Shown: positions 17,883 to 24,389 of the stretch, piece after piece
How the letters are laid out: each line of letters opens with the position of its first letter
How positions within the stretch are numbered: the stretch's first letter is position 1
NCBI GenBank assembly: GCA_937914945.1
Contig: CALGJF010000008.1
Location: forward strand, 1-64,000
From: an uncultured Bacteroidales bacterium
GTDB lineage: Bacteria; Bacteroidota; Bacteroidia; Bacteroidales; Bacteroidaceae
Length of the DNA stretch: 64,000 nt
Direction: 5' to 3'
Program-made: the position numbers and the translations under genes
The notes under the pieces: model-generated
Databases searched by the model: none
Told to the model about the DNA's origin: nothing
The model's input: only the letters and a program-made list of their open reading frames with translations

Positions 17883-18500
17883 CTAAATAGGGAACCACAC
17901 AAACACAGCCACATCCCACAAGGCATGAGAAAGAATTATTGCACCAAAATGCTGCGGGAACATGCGGTACAGAAGCCCCCACGCTGCACCGGCAACCAGA
18001 GCAGCCATTGTGAGCATGAAATTACATGAGCCTGCATGAACCAGAGCATAGACCACGGTTGTAACAAGAAAGCCCATATTGGGATTTATGCGTTCCGACA
18101 AACTGCGCTGCACATATCCCCGCCAGAAAATCTCCTCGGCCGGGCCGATGATAAAAAGCATGAGCAGTGTGAGCAACCATGGAGATTCGCCAGCCTTCAT
18201 CCCATAAATAGAATCCACCTGCGGGCGGGCAAAATCGAAGAGCAGCTGCGACATCTTGTCGCCCACCCAAAAGACGAGCCACAGCCCAACGGCTATTGAC
18301 ACCCCAAACAGCAATTCGGTAAATGATATGCGTATTCCGCGCCACCAATCAGGCCTGAACAGGGTGGATAGAACAGACAACAGAGCCGCCGATGCGGTCA
18401 TTGCCCACCAAAAATTCACATATGGCGCTGTGAGTGGAGAGAACATAACCGTCCACAACACAGTTGCAAGGATTATTGTAAAGACAACTTTTTTAATCAT
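17883..18500 (-). CDS. CPBP-family (Abi/Rce1-like) intramembrane metalloprotease
   Basis: This 205-residue integral membrane protein has about six hydrophobic segments. The signature EExxxR is present as GPAEEIFWRGYVQ near residues 117-129, followed by VVYALVHAGSCNF with a candidate metal-binding His and HALWDV near the C-terminus with another His. CPBP proteases cleave within membranes or process prenylated and peptide substrates; in bacteria they are often linked to bacteriocin immunity or unknown roles. The start codon overlaps the stop of the prenyltransferase gene by 4 nt (ATGA), so the two are translationally coupled. The pairing of a prenyltransferase with an Rce1-like protease is suggestive but a functional link is only inference. 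Confidence 0.8.
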   Translation of the reverse strand: MIKKVVFTIILATVLWTVMFSPLTAPYVNFWWAMTASAALLSVLSTLFRPDWWRGIRISFTELLFGVSIAVGLWLVFWVGDKMSQLLFDFARPQVDSIYGMKAGESPWLLTLLMLFIIGPAEEIFWRGYVQRSLSERINPNMGFLVTTVVYALVHAGSCNFMLTMAALVAGAAWGLLYRMFPQHFGAIILSHALWDVAVFVWFPI

Positions 18501-19387
18501 AGGAATGCTGCAATAAAGAATGAAATCGCAAATAACAAACTGAACATCAACTGCAGCATGGCTGTACCCTCATCAACCCCCACAAGCGCCTTACTGCCTT
18601 GCGAGAGATAGGCCACCGCTCTGCGGGCATTTCCTATAGCCGGCTTCAATGCAATCAATACGAGCAACGACCACAATGGGAACAAGCCACACAGCACCCC
18701 GGCAACAACCCACACGAAAGGAATTATCATCTCCATATTATAGAGGACAACCGACACCCTGCGCCCCACAAGCATTGCAAATGTTTTTATGCCTGCACGG
18801 CTATCGGGAGTGATATCGCGCATATTGTTTACGTGCAGAATACCGACGGTAATAAGCCCTATGGGCACCGACAGCCACAGTACCTCGGCCGCCACAGCCC
18901 CGGTTGCCACATACGATGTACCCAACAATGGCAGCAACGAATAGGTGAAGAAAATATCCACATCGCCAAGCGCATGATACTTAAACCATGGGTATAATAT
19001 AGTGAAGAATGCCCCTGCAATACCAAAATAGAGCACAGGAAGCCCGGTAAAACAGAGAAGCAACAAGCCCGAAAGCGCTGCAACGGTGAGAAGAGATATA
19101 GCCAACAGACGTATCTCGCCGGCAGTGAACTCACCACTTGTTATAGATATGCCGCCAACGGTGTCATCGCGGTCTACACCCTTTTTGTAATCGAAATAAT
19201 CGCTCCATGTATTGCCCGCTGCATGAAAAACCACCACGTTGAGCAGAGTCCACAACGATACGAGCCAATTTATCTCATACCCTCGCCAGAAAAGATAGGC
19301 TACGGCAACCAACACCGGCATTGCCGATGCAGGGAACGACCAAGGACGGGTGGCAAGCACCCATTGTTTAATACTATGATTTCTCAT
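18497..19387 (-). CDS. UbiA-family polyprenyltransferase (MenA-like)
   Basis: The 296-residue membrane enzyme has about eight or nine hydrophobic helices. The first Asp-rich motif is GNTWSDYFDYKKGVD near residues 58-72 (NxxxDxxxD) and the second is NNMRDITPDSRAG near 187-199, as expected for UbiA enzymes that attach a polyprenyl chain to an aromatic ring. Similarity in style to 1,4-dihydroxy-2-naphthoate prenyltransferase suggests a menaquinone role, but I do not assign menA firmly because Bacteroidetes often carry several UbiA paralogues. The ATG at 19387 lies inside a 7-bp tandem repeat that forms its whole leader. Confidence 0.8.
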   Translation of the reverse strand: MRNHSIKQWVLATRPWSFPASAMPVLVAVAYLFWRGYEINWLVSLWTLLNVVVFHAAGNTWSDYFDYKKGVDRDDTVGGISITSGEFTAGEIRLLAISLLTVAALSGLLLLCFTGLPVLYFGIAGAFFTILYPWFKYHALGDVDIFFTYSLLPLLGTSYVATGAVAAEVLWLSVPIGLITVGILHVNNMRDITPDSRAGIKTFAMLVGRRVSVVLYNMEMIIPFVWVVAGVLCGLFPLWSLLVLIALKPAIGNARRAVAYLSQGSKALVGVDEGTAMLQLMFSLLFAISFFIAAFL

Positions 19388-19425
19388 TTCTTATTTCTTA
19401 TTTCTTATTTTTCATTTCTCATTTC
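19377..19425 (-). repeat. 7-bp tandem repeat (GAAATRA, seven units) spanning the leader and start codon of the prenyltransferase gene
   Basis: Read on the minus strand, seven consecutive 7-nt units from 19425 down to 19377 fit GAAATGA, GAAATGA, AAAATAA, GAAATAA, GAAATAA, GAAATGA, GAAATCA. The gene's ATG lies in the sixth unit. Units one and two carry extra ATGs that open 5- and 6-codon-long frames ending in TAA. The unit is not a multiple of three. Confidence 0.8.
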
Positions 19426-19435
19426 ATCTACCGTG

Positions 19436-19443
19436 CGAATATA
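19436..19443 (-). promoter_or_regulatory. -7 element of the prenyltransferase-CPBP pair
   Basis: Minus strand TATATTCG. Transcription would start near 19429, so the untranslated leader would consist almost only of the 7-bp repeats. The -33 position falls in the tRNA terminator and shows no TTTG. Confidence 0.45.
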
Positions 19444-19460
19444 GGCAAAAAAAATAAAAA

Positions 19461-19490
19461 ATCCTCGGAAATCGTGCGATTACCGAGGAT
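19461..19490 (-). terminator. Terminator of the tRNA-Pro gene
   Basis: ATCCTCGG (19461-19468) pairs with CCGAGGAT (19483-19490), with an inner AATCG/CGATT stem and one A-A mismatch. On the minus strand the stem is followed by a T-rich run (19460-19446). Confidence 0.85.
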
Positions 19491-19500
19491 TCCAGACTTG

Positions 19501-19575
19501 TCGGGATGACTGGATTCGAACCAGCGACACCACGCCCCCCAGACGTGTACTCTAACCGGGCTGAGCTACATCCCG
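19501..19575 (-). tRNA. tRNA-Pro (anticodon GGG)
   Basis: A 75-nt cloverleaf reads from 19575 to 19501. The acceptor stem pairs CGGGATG with CATCCCG, the D arm starts GCTC, the anticodon stem is CACGT/GCGTG with loop CTGGGGG, and the T arm has loop TTCGAAT within CTGG/CCAG. The anticodon at loop positions 34-36 is GGG, with G37 as expected for proline tRNAs, decoding CCC and CCU. The 3' CCA is not encoded. A consensus promoter lies 23 nt upstream and a terminator directly downstream, so it is transcribed alone. Confidence 0.95.
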
Positions 19576-19598
19576 CGACTTTTTGTCTGTTGCGAGTG

Positions 19599-19629
19599 CA
19601 AAGGTACATCTTTTTTATCAATATGCAAA
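19599..19629 (-). promoter_or_regulatory. Promoter of tRNA-Pro, exact Bacteroidetes consensus
   Basis: Minus strand TTTG (19629-19626), exactly 19 nt, then TACCTTTG (19606-19599). The stretch from here to the next gene end at 19706 is AT-rich and otherwise empty. Confidence 0.75.
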
Positions 19630-19705
19630 CATCTTTTGAAAAAATATCTGCAAAATTTTTATTTTTCTTGTAAAACCAAGATAAAAAGGCTCTTTTCCAC
19701 CCGGC

Positions 19706-21475
19706 TCACTCCCTTGCGCTCTGCACCCGACGCATAACACGCAACCAATTTCCGCCCCATATTTTTTCGATATCGGAGAGCGAAAAACCGCGGCGCAACA
19801 ATTCGCGGGTAACATTGCGCAACTGCGATGCCGACGAACAGCCTCTTATAGTGCCATCGCCATCGAAATCGGTACCTATACCCACATGTTCTATACCGGC
19901 GACCTCTATTGCATGGAGAAGATGTTGCATGAAATCGTCAAGTGCTGCCTCTCCCTCTTTGCGCAAGAAACCGCCGTACATGGTAATCTGCGCCACTCCA
20001 CCCTTTGCAGCCAACGCGCGCAGTTGTTCGTCGGTGAGGTTGCGCGGGTGCTCGCACAATGCACGGCATGACGAGTGGGAACAGACCACGGGCTGCGTGC
20101 TTGCCCGCAATACCGCATAGAAGGTACTCTCGGCTGCATGCGAAAGGTCTATGAGCATGCCCACGCGATTCATTTCGGCAACCACTTTATAACCAAATTC
20201 GCTCAACCCGCCATGTTCGTTGTTACCACGCGCCGAGTCGCATATATCGTTATCGCCATTATGGCACAAAGTCATATAGACCACGCCTCTGTTACGGAAT
20301 TTTTCGATATTGGCAATATCACTCCCTATCGCATAACCATTCTCGATACCGAGCATTATAATCTTTTTCCCTTCGTTCTTCAAACGCCACAGGTCGCATG
20401 GCGTGTCCGTTATAGCCACATGTGAACTATTGGCTGCCACGCGCTCCTCAATACCCGACAAAAGTGCCGAAGCCTTTTCGGTAGCTGCCGCAAGCGAAGC
20501 CGCATCGCGTGCCTCTTGTTTCAGATAGGCCACCATAGTTACCACATCGAGCGCCCCTTCGTTCATTTTGTGCAAATCGACAAGGGCGCGGGTGCTGCGC
20601 TCTTGGAGCAAATAACCCTCGCCAAAGAGCATAGGAGTATCGCAATGGGAATCTATCGACAGTATTTTGGCATGCACCTCCTTTGCACTGCGGTATAACT
20701 GCGCTTCATCTGCAAGCCACCTGAACAGCGGCATCATGCAACGATTGTCGTCTTTAAGAATAAAAGTTTCGGGGTGCCATTGCACTCCTATTATGGAGCG
20801 TCCATCGACAGCCTCCATTGCCTCTATAACTCCATCGGGGGCCACAGCCGTAACGGCAAAGCCTTGCGGCACACGGCTCACGGCCTGGTGGTGGAATGTA
20901 TTTACAAAAAGCCTGTCGCAACCGAAGATATCGGCCAGACGACTCCCCTCGCTGATATTTACCCAATGAGTGGCAACGCCACGCTCCTCACTTTGGTCGT
21001 GGTTAAGCAGTTCATTGCCAAGTGTATAGTATATATCCTGATGCACGCTGCCGCCAAGCGCTGCTGCTAAGGTTTGTATTCCGCGGCATATTCCCAAGAT
21101 GGGCAGCCCCCTATCCACGGCAAGCAGTACAAGCATAAGTTCCTGTTCGTCGCGCGTGGGGTTTATTGTATGCAGAATTTCGTAATTTGGCTCCTCGCCC
21201 ATATAAAGAGGGTCGATATCGGCACCACCCGACAGCACTACGCCATCGAGCGTTGATAAAAGTTCCATCAACGCTTCGCGGTTGCCATACGGGGGTATTA
21301 TCACAGGTGAGCCGCCCGCAGCAAGCACCGACGAGTAGTAGCCCTCGGCAAGGGTGGAAAGGCGTTCGTCGCCATTGTAATTGGCAGTGATACCTATGAT
21401 GGGGCGACGCTGCCCCATGGGATATTGTTTATGCAGTGCAGAATATTCTGCTTGCAGATTGAATTTATCGTTCAT
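19706..21475 (-). CDS. Fusion of class-I glutamine amidotransferase-like hydrolase (C26/PuuD type) and membrane dipeptidase (M19)
   Basis: The ATG at 21475 (589 residues) lies about 20 nt behind a -7 element; an in-frame extension to 21535 would run back through the promoter and terminator. Residues about 24-255 form a C26 gamma-glutamyl hydrolase domain: SGGADIDPL, catalytic Cys 130 in LGICRGIQ, and His 234/Glu 236 in VQWHPE. Residues about 265-589 form an M19 renal-dipeptidase domain: HCD at 277-279, IENG, DLSHA, SHSSCRAL and GIGTDFDGDG, which supply the zinc ligands. No signal peptide is visible, so the protein is probably cytoplasmic. One polypeptide could hydrolyse a gamma-glutamyl bond and then the released dipeptide; that coupling is inference. 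Confidence 0.9.
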   Translation of the reverse strand: MNDKFNLQAEYSALHKQYPMGQRRPIIGITANYNGDERLSTLAEGYYSSVLAAGGSPVIIPPYGNREALMELLSTLDGVVLSGGADIDPLYMGEEPNYEILHTINPTRDEQELMLVLLAVDRGLPILGICRGIQTLAAALGGSVHQDIYYTLGNELLNHDQSEERGVATHWVNISEGSRLADIFGCDRLFVNTFHHQAVSRVPQGFAVTAVAPDGVIEAMEAVDGRSIIGVQWHPETFILKDDNRCMMPLFRWLADEAQLYRSAKEVHAKILSIDSHCDTPMLFGEGYLLQERSTRALVDLHKMNEGALDVVTMVAYLKQEARDAASLAAATEKASALLSGIEERVAANSSHVAITDTPCDLWRLKNEGKKIIMLGIENGYAIGSDIANIEKFRNRGVVYMTLCHNGDNDICDSARGNNEHGGLSEFGYKVVAEMNRVGMLIDLSHAAESTFYAVLRASTQPVVCSHSSCRALCEHPRNLTDEQLRALAAKGGVAQITMYGGFLRKEGEAALDDFMQHLLHAIEVAGIEHVGIGTDFDGDGTIRGCSSASQLRNVTRELLRRGFSLSDIEKIWGGNWLRVMRRVQSARE

Positions 21476-21493
21476 GCTCCAATGTTTATATTG

Positions 21494-21501
21494 CGAAGGT
21501 A
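21494..21501 (-). promoter_or_regulatory. -7 element of the C26-M19 fusion gene
   Basis: Minus strand TACCTTCG, about 20 nt before the ATG at 21475. It sets the start choice. It abuts the terminator of the upstream Lrp operon. Confidence 0.5.
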
Positions 21502-21506
21502 CAAAA

Positions 21507-21540
21507 AAATATTGGCAAGCCGTAAAGGCTGCCAATATTT
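21507..21540 (-). terminator. Terminator of the FKBP-FKBP-Lrp operon
   Basis: AAATATTGGC (21507-21516) pairs with GCCAATATTT (21531-21540), and AGCC (21518-21521) with GGCT (21527-21530), with one bulged A. On the minus strand it runs straight into seven T residues (21509-21503). Confidence 0.85.
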
Positions 21541-21562
21541 TCGTGCAGTACCGCCAAGCAGG

Positions 21563-22030
21563 TTACTCCATCGGCAGATTGCGTTTTATGCTGTTATCGA
21601 GCATTATCATTGTTTCGGTGCTCACAACACCGGGAATATCCTGTATGGAGCCGTTGAGCAACTGCATAAGGTGCTCATTGTCGTGGGCATACATTTTTAC
21701 AAGTATCGAGTAGGGGCCGGTGGTATAACAGCACTCGACAACCTCGGGAATATTTTGCAGGCGCTTGACGACGTCTTTATACATGGAACCCTTTTCAAGG
21801 CGAATACCTATGTACGTGCAGGTTTTGTAACCCAAACGGCGGACATCAATCTCGTAGCTCGAGCCCGATATTATCCCCATATCTATAAGATGCTGCACAC
21901 GCAGATGGATTGCAGCACGCGACACGCCGCACAGTTCCGCAACATTACGGAAGGGTATGCGTGCATCTTTTGAAATGATGCTCAATATCTTAACATCAAG
22001 GCTATCTATTTTACATTCTGTGGTTTTCAT
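21563..22030 (-). CDS. Lrp/AsnC-family transcriptional regulator
   Basis: I chose ATG at 22030 (155 residues); a TTG at 22054 in frame would add eight residues. The N-terminal winged helix-turn-helix is clear (DSLDVKILSIISKDARIPFRNVAELCGVSRAAIHLRVQHLIDMGII split over residues about 9-54), followed by the ligand-binding RAM/AsnC domain (YIGIRLEKGSMYKDVVKRL, VVECCYTTGPYSILVKMYA). Lrp/AsnC proteins sense amino acids or related small molecules as dimers or octamers. The gene is third in an operon after two FKBP isomerases, with a terminator 22 nt past its stop. The effector is unknown. Confidence 0.9.
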   Translation of the reverse strand: MKTTECKIDSLDVKILSIISKDARIPFRNVAELCGVSRAAIHLRVQHLIDMGIISGSSYEIDVRRLGYKTCTYIGIRLEKGSMYKDVVKRLQNIPEVVECCYTTGPYSILVKMYAHDNEHLMQLLNGSIQDIPGVVSTETMIMLDNSIKRNLPME

Positions 22031-22069
22031 AAGTTTTTCTTTTGTGTCGGCCAAATGATGCCGAACGGT

Positions 22070-22891
22070 TTATTTTACTATATCTACTATCTCCAAATCA
22101 AAGACAAGCGTGCAGTAGGGCGGTATCACGCCTTCAACCCCCTCGGCTCCATAGGCAAGTTGCCATGGGATATAAATAGTGCAGCGTGTACCAACGGGGA
22201 AAAGACGTAACGCCTCGGAAAAACCGGGAACCACCTCGCTCACGGGGAAGGAGGCAACCTCGTCGCCCGATGTGTCAAACACCTCGCCACTGATGAAGGT
22301 TCCTTTGTATTTGCAATTGACCACATCGGTTGCTGTTGCCACAGCACCGGTTCCCATAACATCCACTTTGTATTGCAAACCGCTGGGGAGGGTTGTTACA
22401 TTGGCACGTTTTTTATTGCGTTGCATAAATGTCTCGCTCTTGCCCAAATACTTGTTCCGGTTGCAATAATCGGCAGCAGCACGCATGCTTAATGAGTTCT
22501 TATCGCCACTGACAGCGGCCACCACGCCTTCGAGAAACAGAGCGGGGTCGAGCCCCTCGGGGCCTGCATTCACAATGTTGCCCGATTTTGCGAGCATATC
22601 CATGGTGGCGGCTCCAAGGCTGAGGCCGTATGCGTATGCCTTGGATTCCGGGGTAATATCAATGGGGTACGACGCGCGCACGCCTTTAATAAATTCATCA
22701 AGCGTAGCCTCAGTAATGCCCATTTCGTCATAGACCATGGAGGGGAGATGCTTTGCAGCATACATTCCCGCGGCATAGGAGAGGGAGTCGCGCGTGCTTT
22801 CCAAAGCAACGCCTTTATGCGCAACATCGCCTTTGCAGGAAGATAGCAACATAACTGCTATGGTTGCAGCAGACAAAAGAACTCTTTTCAT
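22070..22891 (-). CDS. FKBP-type peptidyl-prolyl isomerase lipoprotein (Mip/FklB-like)
   Basis: The 273-residue protein has a lipoprotein signal with Cys 19 (lipobox LSSC). An N-terminal helical dimerisation region typical of Mip/FkpA proteins (about 30-150, starting DSLSYAAGMYAAKHL) is followed by an FKBP fold (about 165-273: LPSGLQYKVDVMGTGA, VNCKYKGTFISGEVFDTS, VVPGFSEALRLFPVGTRCTIYIPWQLAYG, IPPYCTLVFDLEI). The expected role is folding help for exported proteins at a membrane surface. It lies 17 nt after the first FKBP gene and shares its operon. Several active-site aromatic positions are kept, so activity is likely. Confidence 0.9.
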   Translation of the reverse strand: MKRVLLSAATIAVMLLSSCKGDVAHKGVALESTRDSLSYAAGMYAAKHLPSMVYDEMGITEATLDEFIKGVRASYPIDITPESKAYAYGLSLGAATMDMLAKSGNIVNAGPEGLDPALFLEGVVAAVSGDKNSLSMRAAADYCNRNKYLGKSETFMQRNKKRANVTTLPSGLQYKVDVMGTGAVATATDVVNCKYKGTFISGEVFDTSGDEVASFPVSEVVPGFSEALRLFPVGTRCTIYIPWQLAYGAEGVEGVIPPYCTLVFDLEIVDIVK

Positions 22892-22908
22892 AGAGATAAG
22901 ATAATTTA

Positions 22909-23493
22909 TTAAAGCACCTTTATAAGTTCCACCTCAAAGATGAGCGCGCTGTAAGGAGGAATCATTTCACCTGCGCCATTGGCACCATATGCCATCTCCT
23001 GAGGTATAAAAAGACGCCATTTGGCACCCTCTTGCATAAGTTGCAAAGCCTCTACCCAGCCCTTTATAACCTGATTCACACCAAAAACGGCAGGCTCGCC
23101 ACGGCGAATAGAACTATCGAACACTGTACCATCGATGAGGGTTCCCTCGTAGTGGCACTGCACGCGGTCGGTGGCAGAGGGTTTCTTGCCTGTACCCTCG
23201 GTAATAACCTGATACTGCAAACCGCTGGGCAAGGTAACAATGCCTTCTTTTGCCTTATTGGCAGCCAAGAATGCCTCGCCTTCTTCTTTAACCTTGGCAT
23301 AAGCCTCCTCGGAGAGTTTACGGAAATGCTCACTCACCACCTGCTGCGCCTCGGCATGTGTGAGGGCTGTCTTTTCGCCACCGAGCACATCTTTTATACC
23401 TTTCACAAAATCATCGATATCAAGAGCATTAACTCCCATTGATAAAAGGTTCTGGCCTATACCCATACCCAATCCATAACTAAATTTATCCAT
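22909..23493 (-). CDS. FKBP-type peptidyl-prolyl cis-trans isomerase
   Basis: I chose ATG at 23493 (194 residues, MDKFSYGLGMGIGQNL); a frame extension to 23628 would start upstream of the promoter. The N-terminal helices form the Mip-type dimerisation region and residues about 88-194 the FKBP domain (LPSGLQYQVITEGTGKKPS, VQCHYEGTLIDGTVFDSS, VIKGWVEALQLMQEGAKWRLFIPQEMAYG, IPPYSALIFEVEL). There is no signal peptide in the chosen form, so it is probably cytoplasmic, unlike its lipoprotein neighbour. It is the first gene of a three-gene operon with a leader of about 90 nt. Confidence 0.88.
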   Translation of the reverse strand: MDKFSYGLGMGIGQNLLSMGVNALDIDDFVKGIKDVLGGEKTALTHAEAQQVVSEHFRKLSEEAYAKVKEEGEAFLAANKAKEGIVTLPSGLQYQVITEGTGKKPSATDRVQCHYEGTLIDGTVFDSSIRRGEPAVFGVNQVIKGWVEALQLMQEGAKWRLFIPQEMAYGANGAGEMIPPYSALIFEVELIKVL

Positions 23494-23592
23494 AGCTTTT
23501 AATGTTTTATGTTTTTGATTTATAATGTTTATAACTATTTTCCTGTCATTTTGCCATTTGTTCAAAAAGAGACAAAAGCCTTGCATCTGTGG

Positions 23593-23600
23593 CGAAGATA
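23593..23600 (-). promoter_or_regulatory. -7 element of the FKBP-FKBP-Lrp operon
   Basis: Minus strand TATCTTCG, with a TTG about 21 nt further upstream on that strand. It is about 100 nt before the ATG at 23493. Confidence 0.5.
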
Positions 23601-23775
23601 CAATATAATATTTACATTTTGCAAGCAAATGGAGCTTTTTTTGTCATTTTGCACATTTTTATAATTAGAAAAACCACCACTACAAAATTTCTCATTATAG
23701 CATTTTGTCATCGTGCAAAAAAGGAATTTTAAGGAACAACACAACCAAGATAGACAACGATTACAGATTGCGCTG

Positions 23776-23926
23776 CTTTGGCTGTCGCCCAAGATAGGCT
23801 GCGCCTCGGGATAAAAAATAAATGAATTTATTTTATTCTCCACTCGGCCACTACTTTGGCTGTCGCCCAAGATAGGCTGCGCCTCGGGATAAAAAATAAA
23901 TGAATTTATTTTATTCTCCACTCGGC
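23776..23926. repeat. 78-bp-period tandem duplication in the divergent intergenic region
   Basis: Two copies of a 73-nt sequence (23776-23848 and 23854-23926) are identical and separated by 5 nt. Each copy holds GGCTGCGCCTCGGG followed by a stem AAATAAA/TTTATTT with a TGAA loop, and ends CTCCACTCGGC. The second copy ends 6 nt before the TATCTTTG element of the next gene. Similar GC-box plus AT-stem units occur, to my recollection, near promoters in other Bacteroidales; I could not check that here. The rest of 23494-23966 shows no gene. Confidence 0.85.
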
Positions 23927-23932
23927 TTGCAC

Positions 23933-23940
23933 TATCTTTG
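23933..23940 (+). promoter_or_regulatory. -7 element before the small membrane protein and porW
   Basis: TATCTTTG, an exact TAnnTTTG match, 27 nt before the ATG at 23967. The -33 position would fall inside the second repeat copy (TTTA at 23910-23913). Confidence 0.6.
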
Positions 23941-23966
23941 TAAACTAAATAATATATTTTAGAGAT

Positions 23967-24344
23967 ATGAGCGAGACTTTTGTACTTATTGGCATATTTG
24001 TTTTTATCTTCGGCGGGTTTTTCCTGCTGAACAAATTCTATCGCAACAGGCTTGTTGCCGATGAGCATCACGACCACAGCGGCGAGGATGGCGTGTGCTG
24101 CGGCAGACATAGCAACTGTGCCAAAGGGCTCGACAAACGAGAACTTTACTTCGACGATGAGGAACTTGATGCGTACAAAGGACGCAAAAGCGACGAATAC
24201 ACCGAGGAGGAGATTGAGGAGTTCCGCAATGTGCTCTACACCATGAAGAGCGAGGAGGTTGAGGAGTGGGCAAGCTGCCTGCAAACACGCGAAATTGAGA
24301 TTCCTCAAGTGATAAAAGACGAAATACTGCTGATGTTGCAATAA
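23967..24344 (+). CDS. Small membrane-anchored protein with a CCGxHxxC cysteine cluster
   Basis: The 125-residue protein has one N-terminal transmembrane helix (about 5-22), then a His/Cys-rich segment HHDHSGEDGVCCGRHSNC (34-51), and an acidic helical C-terminus (YFDDEELDAYKGR...EEEIEEFRNVLYTM). The Cys and His pattern (C44, C45, H48, C51) could bind a metal or form disulfides. I believe similar small proteins are conserved in Bacteroidetes, sometimes labelled phospholipase without clear basis; I see no lipase motif. It lies 45 nt before porW and probably shares its transcript. Confidence 0.75.
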   Translation: MSETFVLIGIFVFIFGGFFLLNKFYRNRLVADEHHDHSGEDGVCCGRHSNCAKGLDKRELYFDDEELDAYKGRKSDEYTEEEIEEFRNVLYTMKSEEVEEWASCLQTREIEIPQVIKDEILLMLQ

Positions 24345-24389
24345 TTTACGACATTTTCAGTTATTATAATTATATTAATATCAGGATAA

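Noticed and set aside
19597..19705. Terminator for the C26-M19 gene
   Set aside because: The region has GGCTC and GAGCC words in direct, not inverted, arrangement; no stable stem is visible.
21476..21535. N-terminal extension of the C26-M19 fusion
   Set aside because: It would translate the promoter and the upstream terminator. The ATG at 21475 is better placed.
23776..23926. Possible CRISPR array
   Set aside because: Only two copies, 73 nt long with a 5-nt spacer and no cas genes. It is a tandem duplication.
23494..24341. Minus-strand frames through the tandem repeat
   Set aside because: One frame reads antisense through the small membrane protein and the repeats (giving a duplicated peptide); it has no start signal or family match. 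The FKBP frame extension above 23493 runs into the promoter.
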